A DNA stretch of 64,000 nucleotides from Rhexocercosporidium sp. MPI-PUGE-AT-0058 (lineage: Eukaryota; Ascomycota; Leotiomycetes; Helotiales), in assembly GCA_020746875.1 (NCBI GenBank), contig JAGTJL010000006.1, positions 682,001 to 746,000 on the forward strand, read 5' to 3'. A program made the translations under genes and the position numbers. The notes beneath the pieces are model-generated. The model saw only the letters and a program-made list of their open reading frames with translations. It searched no databases and had not been told where the DNA came from. Shown here one piece after another: positions 22,589 to 33,847 of this stretch (positions are counted from its first letter, which is position 1; each line of letters starts with the position of its first letter).

Positions 22589-24448
22589 TCAGAATTTAAG
22601 CATGTCTTTCCCCACCCAGACACCACCCCAGAGCCCTTGCATTCCCAATAGCCTCTCCATTGTCACGGCTTCTAGGAAAAGACTAACATCCACACCATCG
22701 TCAATCCAATTCCCATCATCCCTCGTCTTCTTGTCTCCCGGCGCTTCCATAATTTCTACTAAGCCATCTAGAGGCGGCATCTATATGATTCAAAGTCAGC
22801 ACTGCATATGAACCCCTCCAAACTCACTTGCGTTGAAAATTTAACACTTTAACCTCGAGCTAAAGCAAGGAAGCAAAGAATTGAAAGGAGAGGGCAAGAA
22901 ACTCACCACAGCTTCAACATGTACAGCCCTGCACCCAGGAATGAATTCCACGTTATGAATACCAGAATGCACCCAAGTCGTCAAAAGAAGATGCTCGCGT
23001 CCCAGGCACGTAGTCCATAATCGCTGTGGTGCGATCTCTGATGCCCGGTCGTGGAGGACGTGACTTATTTCTTCACTGCCGAATTTGCCTAGATAGGCCC
23101 GAATTTTCCTCGATAGAACATATGTATCTTCACCCACATCTAAATCTACATCTACATCTTCGACTCTGGGAGGTGAAGCAGGAGTTGATGTGGAGGGCGA
23201 AGTGAATGGAATTGAAACATGCATAATCGGACTTCCCAGAAACTCATCAGGAAGAGGAGGATCTAAACGTGCGCGCACCCCGAACGTGAGGTCTAAGTAA
23301 GATGTTGTTCCCGGTGGAAGGTCGCGGGAGGTGATGATGTGGGACCAGAGATGGGCAAGGAGGGCGTCGTGTTTTGATATCTTTGCTTCAGATTCCCCTG
23401 GAGGACTCGAAGTCGAGGTCGAAGTTGTGTTCGCGAGCTTGTAAATGGCAATGATTTGTTCTCTCGAGAAATGCAATACCCGATGAGAGACGGGGAGACT
23501 AGTATCCCATTGCTCCCACGGAATCGGGATACTAGGACTTAACCCCACCCCCACCACTCCACTTGCCTTAACAGCATCATCAAAATCTCCCGGCTTAGGA
23601 TTCGGCCACGGTTGTCCTTCCACAGGAGTATACCAATCATAACGATGATGCGGCAGCTCTCTCGCTTTCCTCTGAATCTCCTCATCCGGAGGACCGTTGA
23701 TATCACCAGCTGCATAAGCATCCAGTCTTTGTGGTTCAAAAACCGGAGAGAGGTCCGGAAGTGGTGATCCAGTATTCGTACTAGCTTCAGTTCTAGTCTC
23801 AGTGGTTTTGAGTAGAGAACGAGTGGTAAGAGCCCAATCATTAGCGAATCTCGAGAGCGATAATGCGTCAGCTAGACAATGCGTGATAGCTATGCCTACA
23901 GATACACTCCCACAAGCGAAGGTGGTGAGTTGTATTACGATGTTTGGAGCATCTTCTGAGGCGGAGGGAGATGAGAGTGAGAGTCTTATATTTGGGAGGA
24001 GGCTGGAGGAAGGAAGGTTTTCGGAAGCGCTCCATGCTTTGAGGGTTGATTTACGGGTGTGCAAGGACGGGAGGAAGGAAGAGAGGGCATGGGGTGAGGA
24101 GGCGATTGTCAGGGGAATGCCGATGTCGTGGGGCGTATTGTAGGTTGTGTGGATGCGTTGGTAGCGGGTTGACTGGGGACCATGAGTTGTGAAGGGGGAG
24201 GAGGTGTAGGTGAGTCGACCGCACCAGGGACGGTAGGAGTTTAGTGCGTGGGAGAGGGAGGTTGTGAGGTCGTTTAGAGTGAGGGGGGAGGTTGAGGGTG
24301 GATAGTACCATATGGCTGCGCAACGGGAGAAGTTGGCAGAGGTGTTATCGAGGATTGAGAGGGCTGCTGTTATGGGTTTGTTTAGTGGGGGGGAGGGGAA
24401 TATTTCGGTCGTGGAGTGGATTTTGACGTCCAGAGTAGGAGGGGGCAT
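22589..24448 (-). CDS. BAHD/transferase-family acyltransferase, 577 aa
   Basis: Two exons, 24448-22907 and 22780-22589, with a 126-nt intron (gtgagt...atag) in phase 0. The protein carries the BAHD catalytic motif HxxxD as HCLADA (His190, Asp194), preceded by GSVSVGIAIT. A middle region DLTFGVRARLDPPLP follows. Near the C-terminus the TTWVHSG block stands where the DFGWG-type box usually lies. The second exon begins MPPLDGLVEIMEA and ends GVDVSLFLEAVTMERLL, the usual tail of fungal transferases (PF02458). These enzymes acylate alcohols or amines with acyl-CoA, often in secondary metabolism; the substrate is unknown here. The frame is open for 115 codons upstream (to 24793); I prefer Met at 24448 because the family's N-terminus begins there. 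No biosynthetic cluster is evident around it. Confidence 0.85.
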
Positions 24449-25105
24449 CTTGAGTGGTTTGCTGGAGCTGAAAGTGTGATTGATGGAGTTGATGTTCATG
24501 TAGTCAGGGAATTTGCATTGTTTATACAATTTCAATCCAGACGTACTGACCTCTCGGAGGCAGTCGCTTGTAGCTCTCTCCACTTTTGGGACTAACTTTT
24601 CAAATATGATTGAGCTGAAGACGGCACTTGCTTGATTCTGTACTATTGCTGAATACATAGTAAGTGATGAGTCAACCGAGTGGGAATTCATTTGAATTGA
24701 ATTATGATTTTGTCTTAAAGAGGGTTGGAAGTCAAGCTGAGTCAGGTTCATCATTATGAGTCGAAAATGAAGTGGGGGGGATAGTATAGCCACTTGGTGA
24801 AAGGTTTTGACACAAAACCAGATGGTTTTCTCTTCATTAAGAAGGTGTTAGATGTCGTATCAATGGATCACTTTCCAAATTTTGAATATAGAACTTCATT
24901 GATAATTCCTTTGGTTCGGATCTTTTCCTGGCCTTTAAACAGCCTTCTTGTATATAACTTCAAAACAGGGTTCAGATTACCCCTCGACGACCCCTGTATT
25001 TACCCCTCCATACCAAGCACCAAGCAAAACTTCTCAACCAACCCCTCCATCACAACTCCTTTCTATCTTTCACATCCCTCAAGACTTAATCCACCGTTCT
25101 CAGCT
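24449..25105. other. Intergenic region between acyltransferase and deaminase
   Basis: About 650 bp, presumably the acyltransferase promoter/5' leader and the deaminase 3' end. An in-frame open extension of the acyltransferase lies in its first part. Nothing else recognisable. Confidence 0.4.
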
Positions 25106-25866
25106 CTAAACTCTCGTCTTACTCCAATACAAATCACTCTCCTCAACGACCACCCTATCCATCCCCTCCACCGGCCCAATAATCTCGACATCCTTCTGCT
25201 GATCCAGTAAAATATCTCTTGTATGCCACTTCATCGTAAAATTCTCTTTGTTACCTGGTCCAGTCAGGGTGGCTAGTTGTTCGTTGGTCGCGGCGTAGAT
25301 TACTCGGCCGATGTGTGCCCAGTAGATCGTTGCTGGAAGGGAGGAGGCGGTATCAGATGCGGTTATAGGAGGACGAGTGGGGGGAGAGACTTACCGGAAC
25401 ACATAGCGCAGGGTTCCCATGTACTGACGAGCGTACATTGCCAGAGGTATTCTTTCGAGTAATGCGAATATGCTAGTCTAGCGAGGGAGCTCTGTTTTCA
25501 CTTGACTTAGCATTCATATTCCTCCCAACACTAAACCTTCACTTCCTCTAAATCCCATAGAAAACCTAGCCTGTAATAAAATGGAAAGAAAAAAAGAGAG
25601 AGAATAAGAGAATGAAGAGGACTCACCTCAGCATGATTGACCTGATCAACACTCTGATGCATCAAAAGTACTGTCTCATTATCTGGGGCTAACAAACACG
25701 CCGCGAAAGGTCTCTTCCCAAACGTCACTGCTCGACGCTGGATACCGAGACAGACATTGATGCCGGCGTCGATCTGAGCTTTGGTGATAGGTGTGCGGTC
25801 TGGGAAGAGGTGAGGAGCGATTTCTCGTGCGGCGAAGGAAGTTAGTGCTGCTTCGGAAGCCATCAT
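25106..25866 (-). CDS. Cytosine/nucleoside deaminase-family protein (CDA fold), 187 aa
   Basis: Three exons: 25866-25627, 25491-25395 and 25332-25106. The introns are 135 nt (gtgagt...acag) and 62 nt (gtaagt...ccag), total 188 codons. The zinc site is complete: HAE at residues 78-80 (exon 1 ends exactly here) and PCAMC at 107-111 (exon 2). A GKRPFAACLLAPD strand precedes the site, and NKENFTMKWHTRDIL lies in the last exon. This is the deaminase fold shared by guanine deaminases, tRNA adenosine deaminases and yeast cytosine deaminase; the fungal form with this tail has no firm substrate known to me. Two adjacent Met codons (25866, 25863) are possible starts. No targeting signal. Confidence 0.88.
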
Positions 25867-26283
25867 ACTGGTTTGACTTGGTTTGCTTGATAGGATCGGC
25901 TTTGGTTGGGAGGTGGTTTAGTGAGGGTTCGTAAGGGGGTAGCAAATGGATTGAAAAGGGGGCCGAACCTGCAACGTTTTCTTTTTTCTCTCTTTCTCTT
26001 TCTTTTGTCGAGTTTTATAATCTTTCTTTGAGATAAGAAGAGAATAGAAACGTTGCAGATTAAATTATTATTGTACTTTTGATTGATCGCTGTGAGGCGG
26101 GACAAGAGTGGAGGGATGAAAGATAACTGCTGAATAGCTCTTCAAAATAGGCGATAGCCGAAGCGGAATACAACGGCAGCATCATATCTAGAGAGTGGGA
26201 GAAAATCGTAAATTCCATTGCTACTTTTGAGTGGTATTTTTGCCCATATCCGGTCATCTACCGTGCTAGTCATTTATTATCCA
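25867..26283. other. Intergenic region upstream of the deaminase
   Basis: About 420 bp, T/CTTT-rich on the minus strand near 25980-26040, consistent with a promoter or leader. No gene seen. Confidence 0.4.
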
Positions 26284-27624
26284 TCATTCAATTCTCAAAA
26301 TCCATCCATCACTCTCCCTTTCGTTCTTCCCATTCAACCCACCCCATAACACGATCCCACTAGCATCTAGATCTCCCATTGTTGACGACCCAAACCAGCC
26401 TCTCTGAGATGGAACTAGATTATGGACATCTTCTCCTTCAACACCCTCGGCATCTGCAACTTCCATCACACTCCATTGTCCCTCCCCGGTCTCTCTCCCA
26501 AGAGCTTGCCAAGTGGCATCCTTGAAACTTGCACCAGTCATTCCCTGAGGTGGACACTGAAAAGTCCAAACATCACCCCAGAACTTCCCAGCTGCGTTGT
26601 GCCCATCATTGCTAGGATCCCTTTCTCCAAGCAGTAATACCAAGTATTGCCTTCCCATTCCCGTAGTAACAGCTTGGAGACCAGCTACACTCCTATTTCC
26701 AGGAAAGTTCATGCTCTCCTCCTCGAAATTCAAGGTCTCCCATTGTCCTTTCGCAACAATCGCAGTATCATCGGAAGCGCCAGCACTACTAAACGTATCC
26801 AAGCCTAACTCCAAAATATCAATCTTGCCACCCTCCTCGCCTGTACCATTGAACCCCCCATATCGATAAATCCTATTCTTCGAAACAGCAATCGATGTTC
26901 CACCTCTCGGATTTCCAGGTGCTGAAGGAAAGACTTTCCAAGTTCGACTTCTCACATCAAATCCCCAGAGATCATTTGTCCTACCACTCGCAGGACATCC
27001 AGCGTGCACAAAGAACGTTCCATATCCACCCTTCTCCTCATCCGTCTGCGCAGACTCCGCAATTGTTCCAGCCTTTGGAAGTTCCGTAGCATTGTCGATC
27101 TTCACACTCTTCATATTCCTCGGCTCTGGCTTATCAATTGCCAGACTTGTATGGTATGATCGTGCTTCCGGGAATGGCGTTCCTGGCATAGGATCAAGAA
27201 ATGACCAAGAATCCGTCCTTGTGTTATAAACCCAAACTCTCCCCTTCTCCTCCAATGGTTTCATATCCTTCCCTCCTCTGCCGCCCCAAACGAATATTCG
27301 CTCCCCAATAACCGCAGCTGTATGTCCTACTCTCTTCTCTGGCACCTCTCCACTAGAACCTTCCGGTTTCGCGGGGATGGTTCGATAGTCGGCAGAGGAA
27401 AAGGCATCGTACGGTAGTGTAATAATGTGCATATCATTGTCGACTGGTTCTCGTGGATTTACTTCTCCACCGAAGATATATGCTCGACCTGCGACTACAG
27501 AGAGAGTGTGGGATGAGCGGGGTAGTGGGGTGCTGTTGATACGTTCCCATTTCGCTTTGACAGGATGGGTCGATTTGAAGAAGCCACGGATGGCGGTTGC
27601 TGTTGTTGCTGCCACTTCCATCAT
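26284..27624 (-). CDS. Kelch-repeat beta-propeller protein, 446 aa
   Basis: Single uninterrupted exon. Kelch units are visible as H-hydrophobic-GG patterns: SSHTLSVVAGRAYIFGG (about 36-52), VGHTAAVIGERIFVWGGRGG (about 99-118), RSYHTSLAI (about 153-161), GGTSIAVSKNRIYRYGGFNG (about 240-260) and a final blade ending in VLWGG near the C-terminus. An aromatic residue follows the blades as usual (WSFLDPMP, WKVFPSAP). Five to six blades would form a propeller used for protein binding. Fungal single-domain Kelch proteins of this size are mostly uncharacterised. No signal peptide. The gene is divergent from the OMA1 gene with only 234 bp between the start codons, so they may share a promoter. Confidence 0.88.
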   Translation of the reverse strand: MMEVAATTATAIRGFFKSTHPVKAKWERINSTPLPRSSHTLSVVAGRAYIFGGEVNPREPVDNDMHIITLPYDAFSSADYRTIPAKPEGSSGEVPEKRVGHTAAVIGERIFVWGGRGGKDMKPLEEKGRVWVYNTRTDSWSFLDPMPGTPFPEARSYHTSLAIDKPEPRNMKSVKIDNATELPKAGTIAESAQTDEEKGGYGTFFVHAGCPASGRTNDLWGFDVRSRTWKVFPSAPGNPRGGTSIAVSKNRIYRYGGFNGTGEEGGKIDILELGLDTFSSAGASDDTAIVAKGQWETLNFEEESMNFPGNRSVAGLQAVTTGMGRQYLVLLLGERDPSNDGHNAAGKFWGDVWTFQCPPQGMTGASFKDATWQALGRETGEGQWSVMEVADAEGVEGEDVHNLVPSQRGWFGSSTMGDLDASGIVLWGGLNGKNERESDGWILRIE

Positions 27625-27858
27625 CTTGATGGTATTTTGAATATTTTTTGTTCAGATTCGTGGAAGCGAGAGAGGAAAGATTATGGTGGCATGTTGATTC
27701 GTTTAGCCTCGTACCTGGATGGACCATGACGTAGCTGAACGCGGCTCGGATGCCGAGGTTTAAACGAGGAGGCTGAGGCTGACTAAGTGAAGGCTGAAGG
27801 CAAACAAAGACTCGTAGTGACTTGACGATATCTCCAAACTTCACAGTATATTCGCATA

Positions 27859-29088
27859 ATGTTGCAGCGATTGCTCCTTAGGGGCGCAGCGCGAGCAGTA
27901 CCACGATCAACCCCTCGAGCTCTCCCTCGAGCTTCAATACCCCATTTACCACGACCGTCGCCCTTCACCCCGCGACGTTATCAATCAGAATGGAATCGAT
28001 ATCCCCCTCCACCCCCTCCTCGAAAACCTCAAAGAGTTATCCACTACAGATATGACCCCAATCAAATACAACACGCAAAACCACTTATCACTACGGAGCA
28101 GATTTCCCGAGCTGTTCGCAGTCCAACCACGAAATGGGTATTAATACTAGCAGGTGGTTCCGCAACAATTTTCTACGTCTCGAATCTAGAAGAAGTTCCA
28201 GTGTCCGGCAGGAAGAGATTTAATTGCTATAGCGATGCTACCGTAGAAGCGGAAGGGAGACGGATGTATGAGATGATAATGCAGGAGAATGCGCGCTCGA
28301 TTCTACCGAGCTGGGATAGGAGGACGAAGATGGTGCATAGGGTAATGGAGAAATTGATACCTGCTAGTGGGCTGGAACATGTGGATTGGGAAGTCCACGT
28401 TATTGATTCCCCTGGTATGCTGGACCTCATATATCTGGCGAGTTAGACTGACATATATAGAATGCAACGCTTTCGTAATCCCCGGTGGTAAGGTCTTCGT
28501 CTACACCGGTATCCTCCCAGTTGCCAAAAACGACGACGGACTCGCAGCTATCCTCGGCCACGAAATCGCACATAACCTAGCACGGCATGCGTCAGAAAGT
28601 ATGAGCAGTATGGTCATGCTAGCTCCTCTACGCTTTCTATTCATCTTCCTCGACAGCACTGGATATACGATGGGGCTGGGGCGGGTGTTAGGTGATATGG
28701 CTATGGATCTCGGACTCGCGAGACCAGCTTCGAGAAAACAAGAGAGTGAGGCGGATTATATCGGGCTGATGATGATGGCGCGGAGTTGTTATAATCCTCA
28801 GGAAGCTGTTAAGGTGTGGCAGCGGATGGAGATCGCGCAGAAAGATCAGGATATGCCGGAATGGTTGTCTACGCATCCTTCGGTAGATACTTTCTTCACT
28901 TAAGATCTGTAGATCGATATGCTGACGTGACGTAGAACTCGAACCGCATTACCCAAATGCAACAATGGCTACCAAAAGCCGAGATTGCAAGAAGTGAGAG
29001 TGAGTGCGCAGTTACACTTGGATACTCCGAGGACTTTAAGACCGCTTTCAAAGGGAACGCATGGCTCGACATGTTTAAGAATGAATGA
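27859..29088 (+). CDS. OMA1: Mitochondrial inner-membrane metallopeptidase OMA1 (M48), 376 aa
   Basis: Three exons: 27859-28414, 28461-28882 and 28936-29088. Introns are 46 nt (gtatgc...atag) and 53 nt (gtagat...gtag); the codon total is 377 with stop. The N-terminus is Arg/Leu/Ala-rich with no acidic residues for 40 residues, a clear mitochondrial presequence. One membrane span lies near residue 95 (WVLILAGGSATIFYV). The zinc motif HEIAH is at residues 219-223, with the downstream ESEAD ligand region near 280-284 and PGGKVFVYTG just before. OMA1 cleaves the fusion dynamin Mgm1/OPA1 and other inner-membrane proteins under stress. The short third exon (NSNRITQMQQWLPKA...) is the usual C-terminus. 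All key residues are present, so it should be active. Confidence 0.95.
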
Positions 29089-29473
29089 TGGGTGATGTTG
29101 TGATATCAAGTAATTTCAGCATAGGGAGTTCAGGGGTTTCGAATATCCAGTTCTGGGTGTATTTTTTTTTAGGAGTTTCGGACACCACTCAATACCATTA
29201 GAGGTCACTTTGCGCCTTGCGTTACTAGACATCATTCCCCTCCCCCAAATGATTTTGACTCTCGATGATATCTGTGTTATGTTCTTTTCCTTGTGCCATT
29301 TCATTTCTAGGTTCATCACAATATGAGTAACTTAACATTTCACAAAAGCGATTCTGCTTTTGTCGCTCATCCTTTTCTATGCAACGATCAATTGTAATTC
29401 ATCTTCATGCCTCTGAATCTTGGAAATTCACGAAATGCATCTTATGCTAGAACGGAAACACAATGACGACCAG

Positions 29474-31451
29474 TTATCCATATGCTATCCCCCGTCTCGG
29501 AGCCTGTACTGTCTCAGCCTCCGCAATCTCCAACCTGTGAACTTGCACTCCATCTTCTGCCCTCAGGACCCCTCCATACCTGACTTTAGTTGATCCAGCC
29601 ACCTTCACCAACCCCCCAACCTCCATATTACTTCCCGCTTTGCTCAGCAGCGGGGCTCCAAATGCCTTCGCCGTCTCAAGCGGGCTGAGGGTTAGTCGTC
29701 TACCCATTTTCCAGTAGCCATAATACAGAGGGATGATCAAGATCAATGAGAGGAGGATGAGAGTGATAGAAGCGCCGAGGTACTTGTAGTCTGATTTGTA
29801 CACGTTGACGGAGGAGGTTTGCGTCATGGTGATATTTATATTGCGCGGAATGCCGTCGACACCGGGCATTGGAGTGAAAAGTACTCGTTCACCTGGGTGA
29901 TTGAACCCTTCTAGTCCAAAATATAAGCTTGTGTTACTCGCTCTCAGCGCGGTTCGAAACATCATTTCATTCATTGCCTGAATGATAACGTCTGTCGGAT
30001 CTGAGTATGACATGTTGCAGTTGGCTATTGTATACACGAAATCAGACTGTTTCACGCTCTGATACTGGTTTGAAAGTGTGCCGGCGTAGTCCGCTTTCCA
30101 GGCATACGCTGTTTGGGGGGTTGGGTTGACGTGCGTGAGAATCGCGGAAGAACTGAAGAGCCTCTGTGCGGAAAGCGTGATGCCAGAAATAGTCATGCTT
30201 CCTGAGGCATATATCGGGCAGTCGACGAGACAGGTTTCGTGCGAGTATGCAGAGGAATTTTGGATCGCAAGGACTTTAGGAGACGAAACATCTCCTAGAG
30301 TAACAAGATTGTTTATTATCGAGACGGGATACTCGATCGTTGCGGCCTGGAGGTAGCAGCTTCGCACTGTCATGAAACCAGCGCAAGTTCGGTTGATGGA
30401 GTCGACGTATGACACTGTCAGATTTGATGAGAGGGTCCAGCTGTTTTCAGTGAATTTGGTGCTGAAGGCGAGCTGCGGTTGCTGAAATGAGAAGTCGGAG
30501 GTGTTGGAGGCATTCGGGGCTATGGCATAAAAATCAATTGGGAACCGACTTTCGTGGCAAGTGACGGCAAATCCAGCAGCTGGGATTGTGCCCGAACCTA
30601 AAAAGAGTAAGTCAGCATGTCTCTCCGCATCAAAGAATGTCAACGGAAATGGGAACTAGGGCTTTGGGGGAATTACAATTGCCTTTGCAGCCAGTGAAGC
30701 CAGTAGTGATAGGAACTTTATTGAAATAGTCTCTCGCAACATCCATGGCCGGAACTGTAGGAGCCACGACAGAAAGATCGTTGTCTGCTCCTCCTGGTGC
30801 TACTGTCATGCCAGTGTACCCATACGGAATTAGCGGAGCGATACTCACCGCAACATTCACGCTGCTTGTGAGATTCACACTGACAACATTCGTTGACTTC
30901 TGCATCAAAGGATCCGTCACAAAAATAGCCCAGGTTCCAATAACAGTAGCAACAGCCACAGGGCCCATATGTTTCCCTGCGCTCAACGCTTCCCACAAAC
31001 TCACCCCGACGCTCCATTGCCGATGGACTTCAGCGATTGGAGCTCCTTTGTATACCATGTACCACCACGAATTGGTAATGCCTCCGGCTAATGCAAACAT
31101 CAAGGTGGCGTTGGAACCTGCCATCAAGATAGCGAGCAATACAGATGGCTGTATTTTCCATGCTTCGACATTTTGGCCATTTGATACAACCACGATAATG
31201 ATCGCGCCAATGCAGCAGCCGAGTGTTATGAATGCCGCTGCCAGGCCCAAGGCTGGAGTATTTCTGCGTAGCGAAGGCGCCCAGGCATCACCTTGACTTT
31301 CTGGGTGAGAACTGGCAGAGAGGGATGGCTTCTCCTCTGTTTTGGCGGTGATTGGTTCTTTGCTGACGATTAATGGTGTTGTCGAGTTGGCAGCGGTCTC
31401 GCCTGCGGTCCCCCCATGCACTAATGTGTTACTTGGGTTGGGGCTAGACAT
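29474..31451 (-). CDS. Large multi-span fungal membrane protein, DUF3176-like, 632 aa
   Basis: Two exons, 31451-30677 and 30597-29474, with a 79-nt intron (gtaatt...ttag) and phase preserved, 633 codons. The N-terminal 65 residues are Ser/Thr/Pro-rich and cytosolic-like. Three hydrophobic spans follow (ALGLAAAFITLGCCIGAIII; VLLAILMAGSNATLMFALAGG; MGPVAVATVIGTWAIFV). Next comes a large extracytosolic domain rich in N-glycosylation sequons and cysteines (for example CKGNC, TCLVDCPIY). A last span (ITLILLSLILIIPLYYGYW) precedes a cytosolic tail. The EVHRQWSVGVSLWEAL and DPLMQKST stretches resemble the widespread fungal DUF3176-type plasma-membrane proteins; no function is established. Another Met lies 8 codons upstream (31475). 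Confidence 0.8.
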
Positions 31452-32323
31452 ATTGGACAGGACCAGATGGCACAATTGTTGCTACGTTGTGAATGGAAAT
31501 GGGAACCTGACCTTGCCAACAACCAGCAAGAACCAAAATATATTTATGTCTAAGAATTTGGGGTCCCCCTAAGTATTTATTTACTGTCCAAACAATGGAC
31601 CACAACGGTGCGTCCCGGCGCTTCTATTCCGTGTTATAACACTTCTTACTGGACACTGCTTACTGGGCAACAAGCATTTTGTTAGTGCTATCCCAACCCG
31701 ATGTTGCGCTTTTCATTGGAAGATCATCCCTTGAGAAACCTAGGACTTTGTCAGCACTAGTCTACATACCGAGATTGTTGACAGTCAATGTGCTAATGCG
31801 GAGCTTAGCTTCATCTAATCTCAGACACTCTTGTTTGAACTCAATTTTCATTGAGTCTAGTGTCGATCACTAATGTAGAGAGTCTAAATCATGCCTTACT
31901 GGGCATACCTCCGACGATTACCCAGAGTCGAAAGCAGAAGCCGGGCAGTATAGCGATCGATCCTTTGCAGTGACATTCAATTTGAAGGACGATAATGCGG
32001 TGTGGTGTTGAGGCTTCGAAGAATTAAACCAGAATCTAAACCCAAAAAGACTCCCAGGTATTTCTGGGCCTATGGATGCGAGGTAAAGGCATTGCGGTAT
32101 CAATTCAATCATAGAAGAGGGTATAAGTTGACATCTAGAAGAGTTTCATTTCCTTCTTTCCGAGATTCAGTATGCATTTGTGCTGGGAAAAAAGTAATTT
32201 TCGATTGTTCCATCTCCAGAGAAGTGTTCAAACTCCAGATAATGCAACTTGGGTTATTTGCTGAGATACCCCTCATTCCTCTCTCATACTTTGCGTCGAC
32301 TCATGGCCGGCTTCAACAGAGAG
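31452..32323. other. Intergenic region, two genes facing away from each other's ends
   Basis: About 870 bp between the start of the membrane-protein gene and the stop of the ceramidase gene, both on the minus strand. No supported coding or RNA feature. Confidence 0.4.
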
Positions 32324-33847
32324 TCACGAAATCTTGTTCCCATTCCAACTCGTCTGCTCATCTTTCCTTGTCTTGCTGTTGGCATGATCGCTCGAGTTCA
32401 CGCTCATCAACTTGGCGTCTCCAGCCCTTCCATCAACAATCAGATTCACCGGCCAGGCAAACTTACCACCCAGTGGTTTTCCAGCCTCGTCGGAAGTAAG
32501 ATACTCGACTAGTGCAATGACTATGCTGTATTAGCTCCAAACCGAGAATGATACCTTCATCATTAGATCCAGAAACTTACAGATATAGGCACCGACGCCA
32601 GTAAAAATGTGCCACCAGCCATGCAGTTCGAGTACAAATGACCATGGCATGCCAAGACCTCGCTTCCATATTGTCAAAGACGAACAAATGGCGTTATCAA
32701 TATTCCAGATTCCGAAACCGGCGATGAAGATTACTAGTTGCTGTTAAATCTCTCGCTACGTCTTTCTTTGGGAGGGGAAAGAACGGGTGGGGACTTACCC
32801 CCGCCCCATGTAGCGAGTTTCCTCACTTCCTTCGCAACAATCAGGTCCTTGACTCTCATAGAAATGATCGAGCGGGTTTTGAGTCCAACGATGACGATCA
32901 TGACAGCTAGATTTTCGACTCAGTTCTGATCAATCCCTCCGGAGCCCAAGCGAGACCCTCAGGACATCAGACGAACTTACCGAAGAGAACCGAATGCATG
33001 GTAATTTCATCGGTAATACAATGCCAGGCGCTAAAAACTGTCATCGTGCCTACAATAGCTACGCCTGTAATCACGGTACTGGAAAGCGGTTTGTCGAATG
33101 TGAAGACTCGGTGGACGACTGTTGCCACTGCTACTAGCATGGAAAGATCGTCACCTGCTTGCGTTAGTCTATATTTTTGAATGTCTTGCTTGTACTAGAA
33201 AATGAAGGAAAATAGCTTACACCATTGTGTGTAATTCTTCATCGTAGCGTGGAAAATCGCTGATCCGAATCCAACGGCTGCGATACCCAGATAAGGCAGA
33301 TTCCTCAATACGGCATCCTTTCTGTTGGCGTTATTTCTAATGCCGTGGAATGCATAGATCACTATACTCAGCGTCAGTTTTTCTTCTACAGTCGAATTTT
33401 CATAGTAAAGAGGTGGAGGTTTCAAAATCGTTGCCGAGCCCCATTTTGTTCTGTGGAACTGATTTGTCGTCTTCTTGTGATTTGACCAAGTTGCACACGT
33501 GACACAAATCATGATTCAATTGAAACTCCAGTTTAAAAGACCAAATGAAAGACATGACTAGAGAATTACTTACAGTAAGTGATGTTGGTGAGTGTATTGA
33601 TGAATTCGGCAATGTATGGAGTAAGGATGTAGTCCTATTGGGAGTTGTCAGTCTCATCTCAATCCAGATGGGGGATTGGCATCGTGAGATAGTGGCGAAG
33701 ACTTACTTCCTCGCAAAAGCTAGATTGAAATTTTGAGTCAATGATTCTGTGCTGTGTGATTTAATAGGTGACTTACTTTGCTTGAGCATTCGTTTCACCC
33801 CAGTATGGTGTATGCGAATGTGCTCTGTACGGCCAGGATAGCACCAT
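32324..33847 (-). CDS. Alkaline (phyto/dihydro)ceramidase, Ypc1/Ydc1 family, 305 aa
   Basis: Eight exons: 33847-33777, 33719-33707, 33634-33574, 33361-33221, 33154-32981, 32906-32799, 32733-32581 and 32520-32324. All have GT-AG borders and the sum is 306 codons. Exon 2 is a 13-nt microexon giving FCEE. The start MVLSWPYRAHSHTPYWGE and CEEDY match the ceramidase N-terminus. GFGSAIFHATMKNYTQWCDD carries the conserved Ser/His/Asp motif, and ELHGWWHIFTG carries the C-terminal zinc histidines. About seven hydrophobic spans are visible. These ER enzymes hydrolyse ceramides to sphingoid base and fatty acid. The intron between exons 3 and 4 is 212 nt, longer than the rest. Which of Ypc1 or Ydc1 activity it has cannot be told from sequence. 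Confidence 0.93.

Noticed and set aside
24449..24793. N-terminal extension of the acyltransferase by 115 residues
   Set aside because: Open frame exists, but family proteins start near MPPPTLDV and the extension has no domain or targeting feature; more likely 5' leader.
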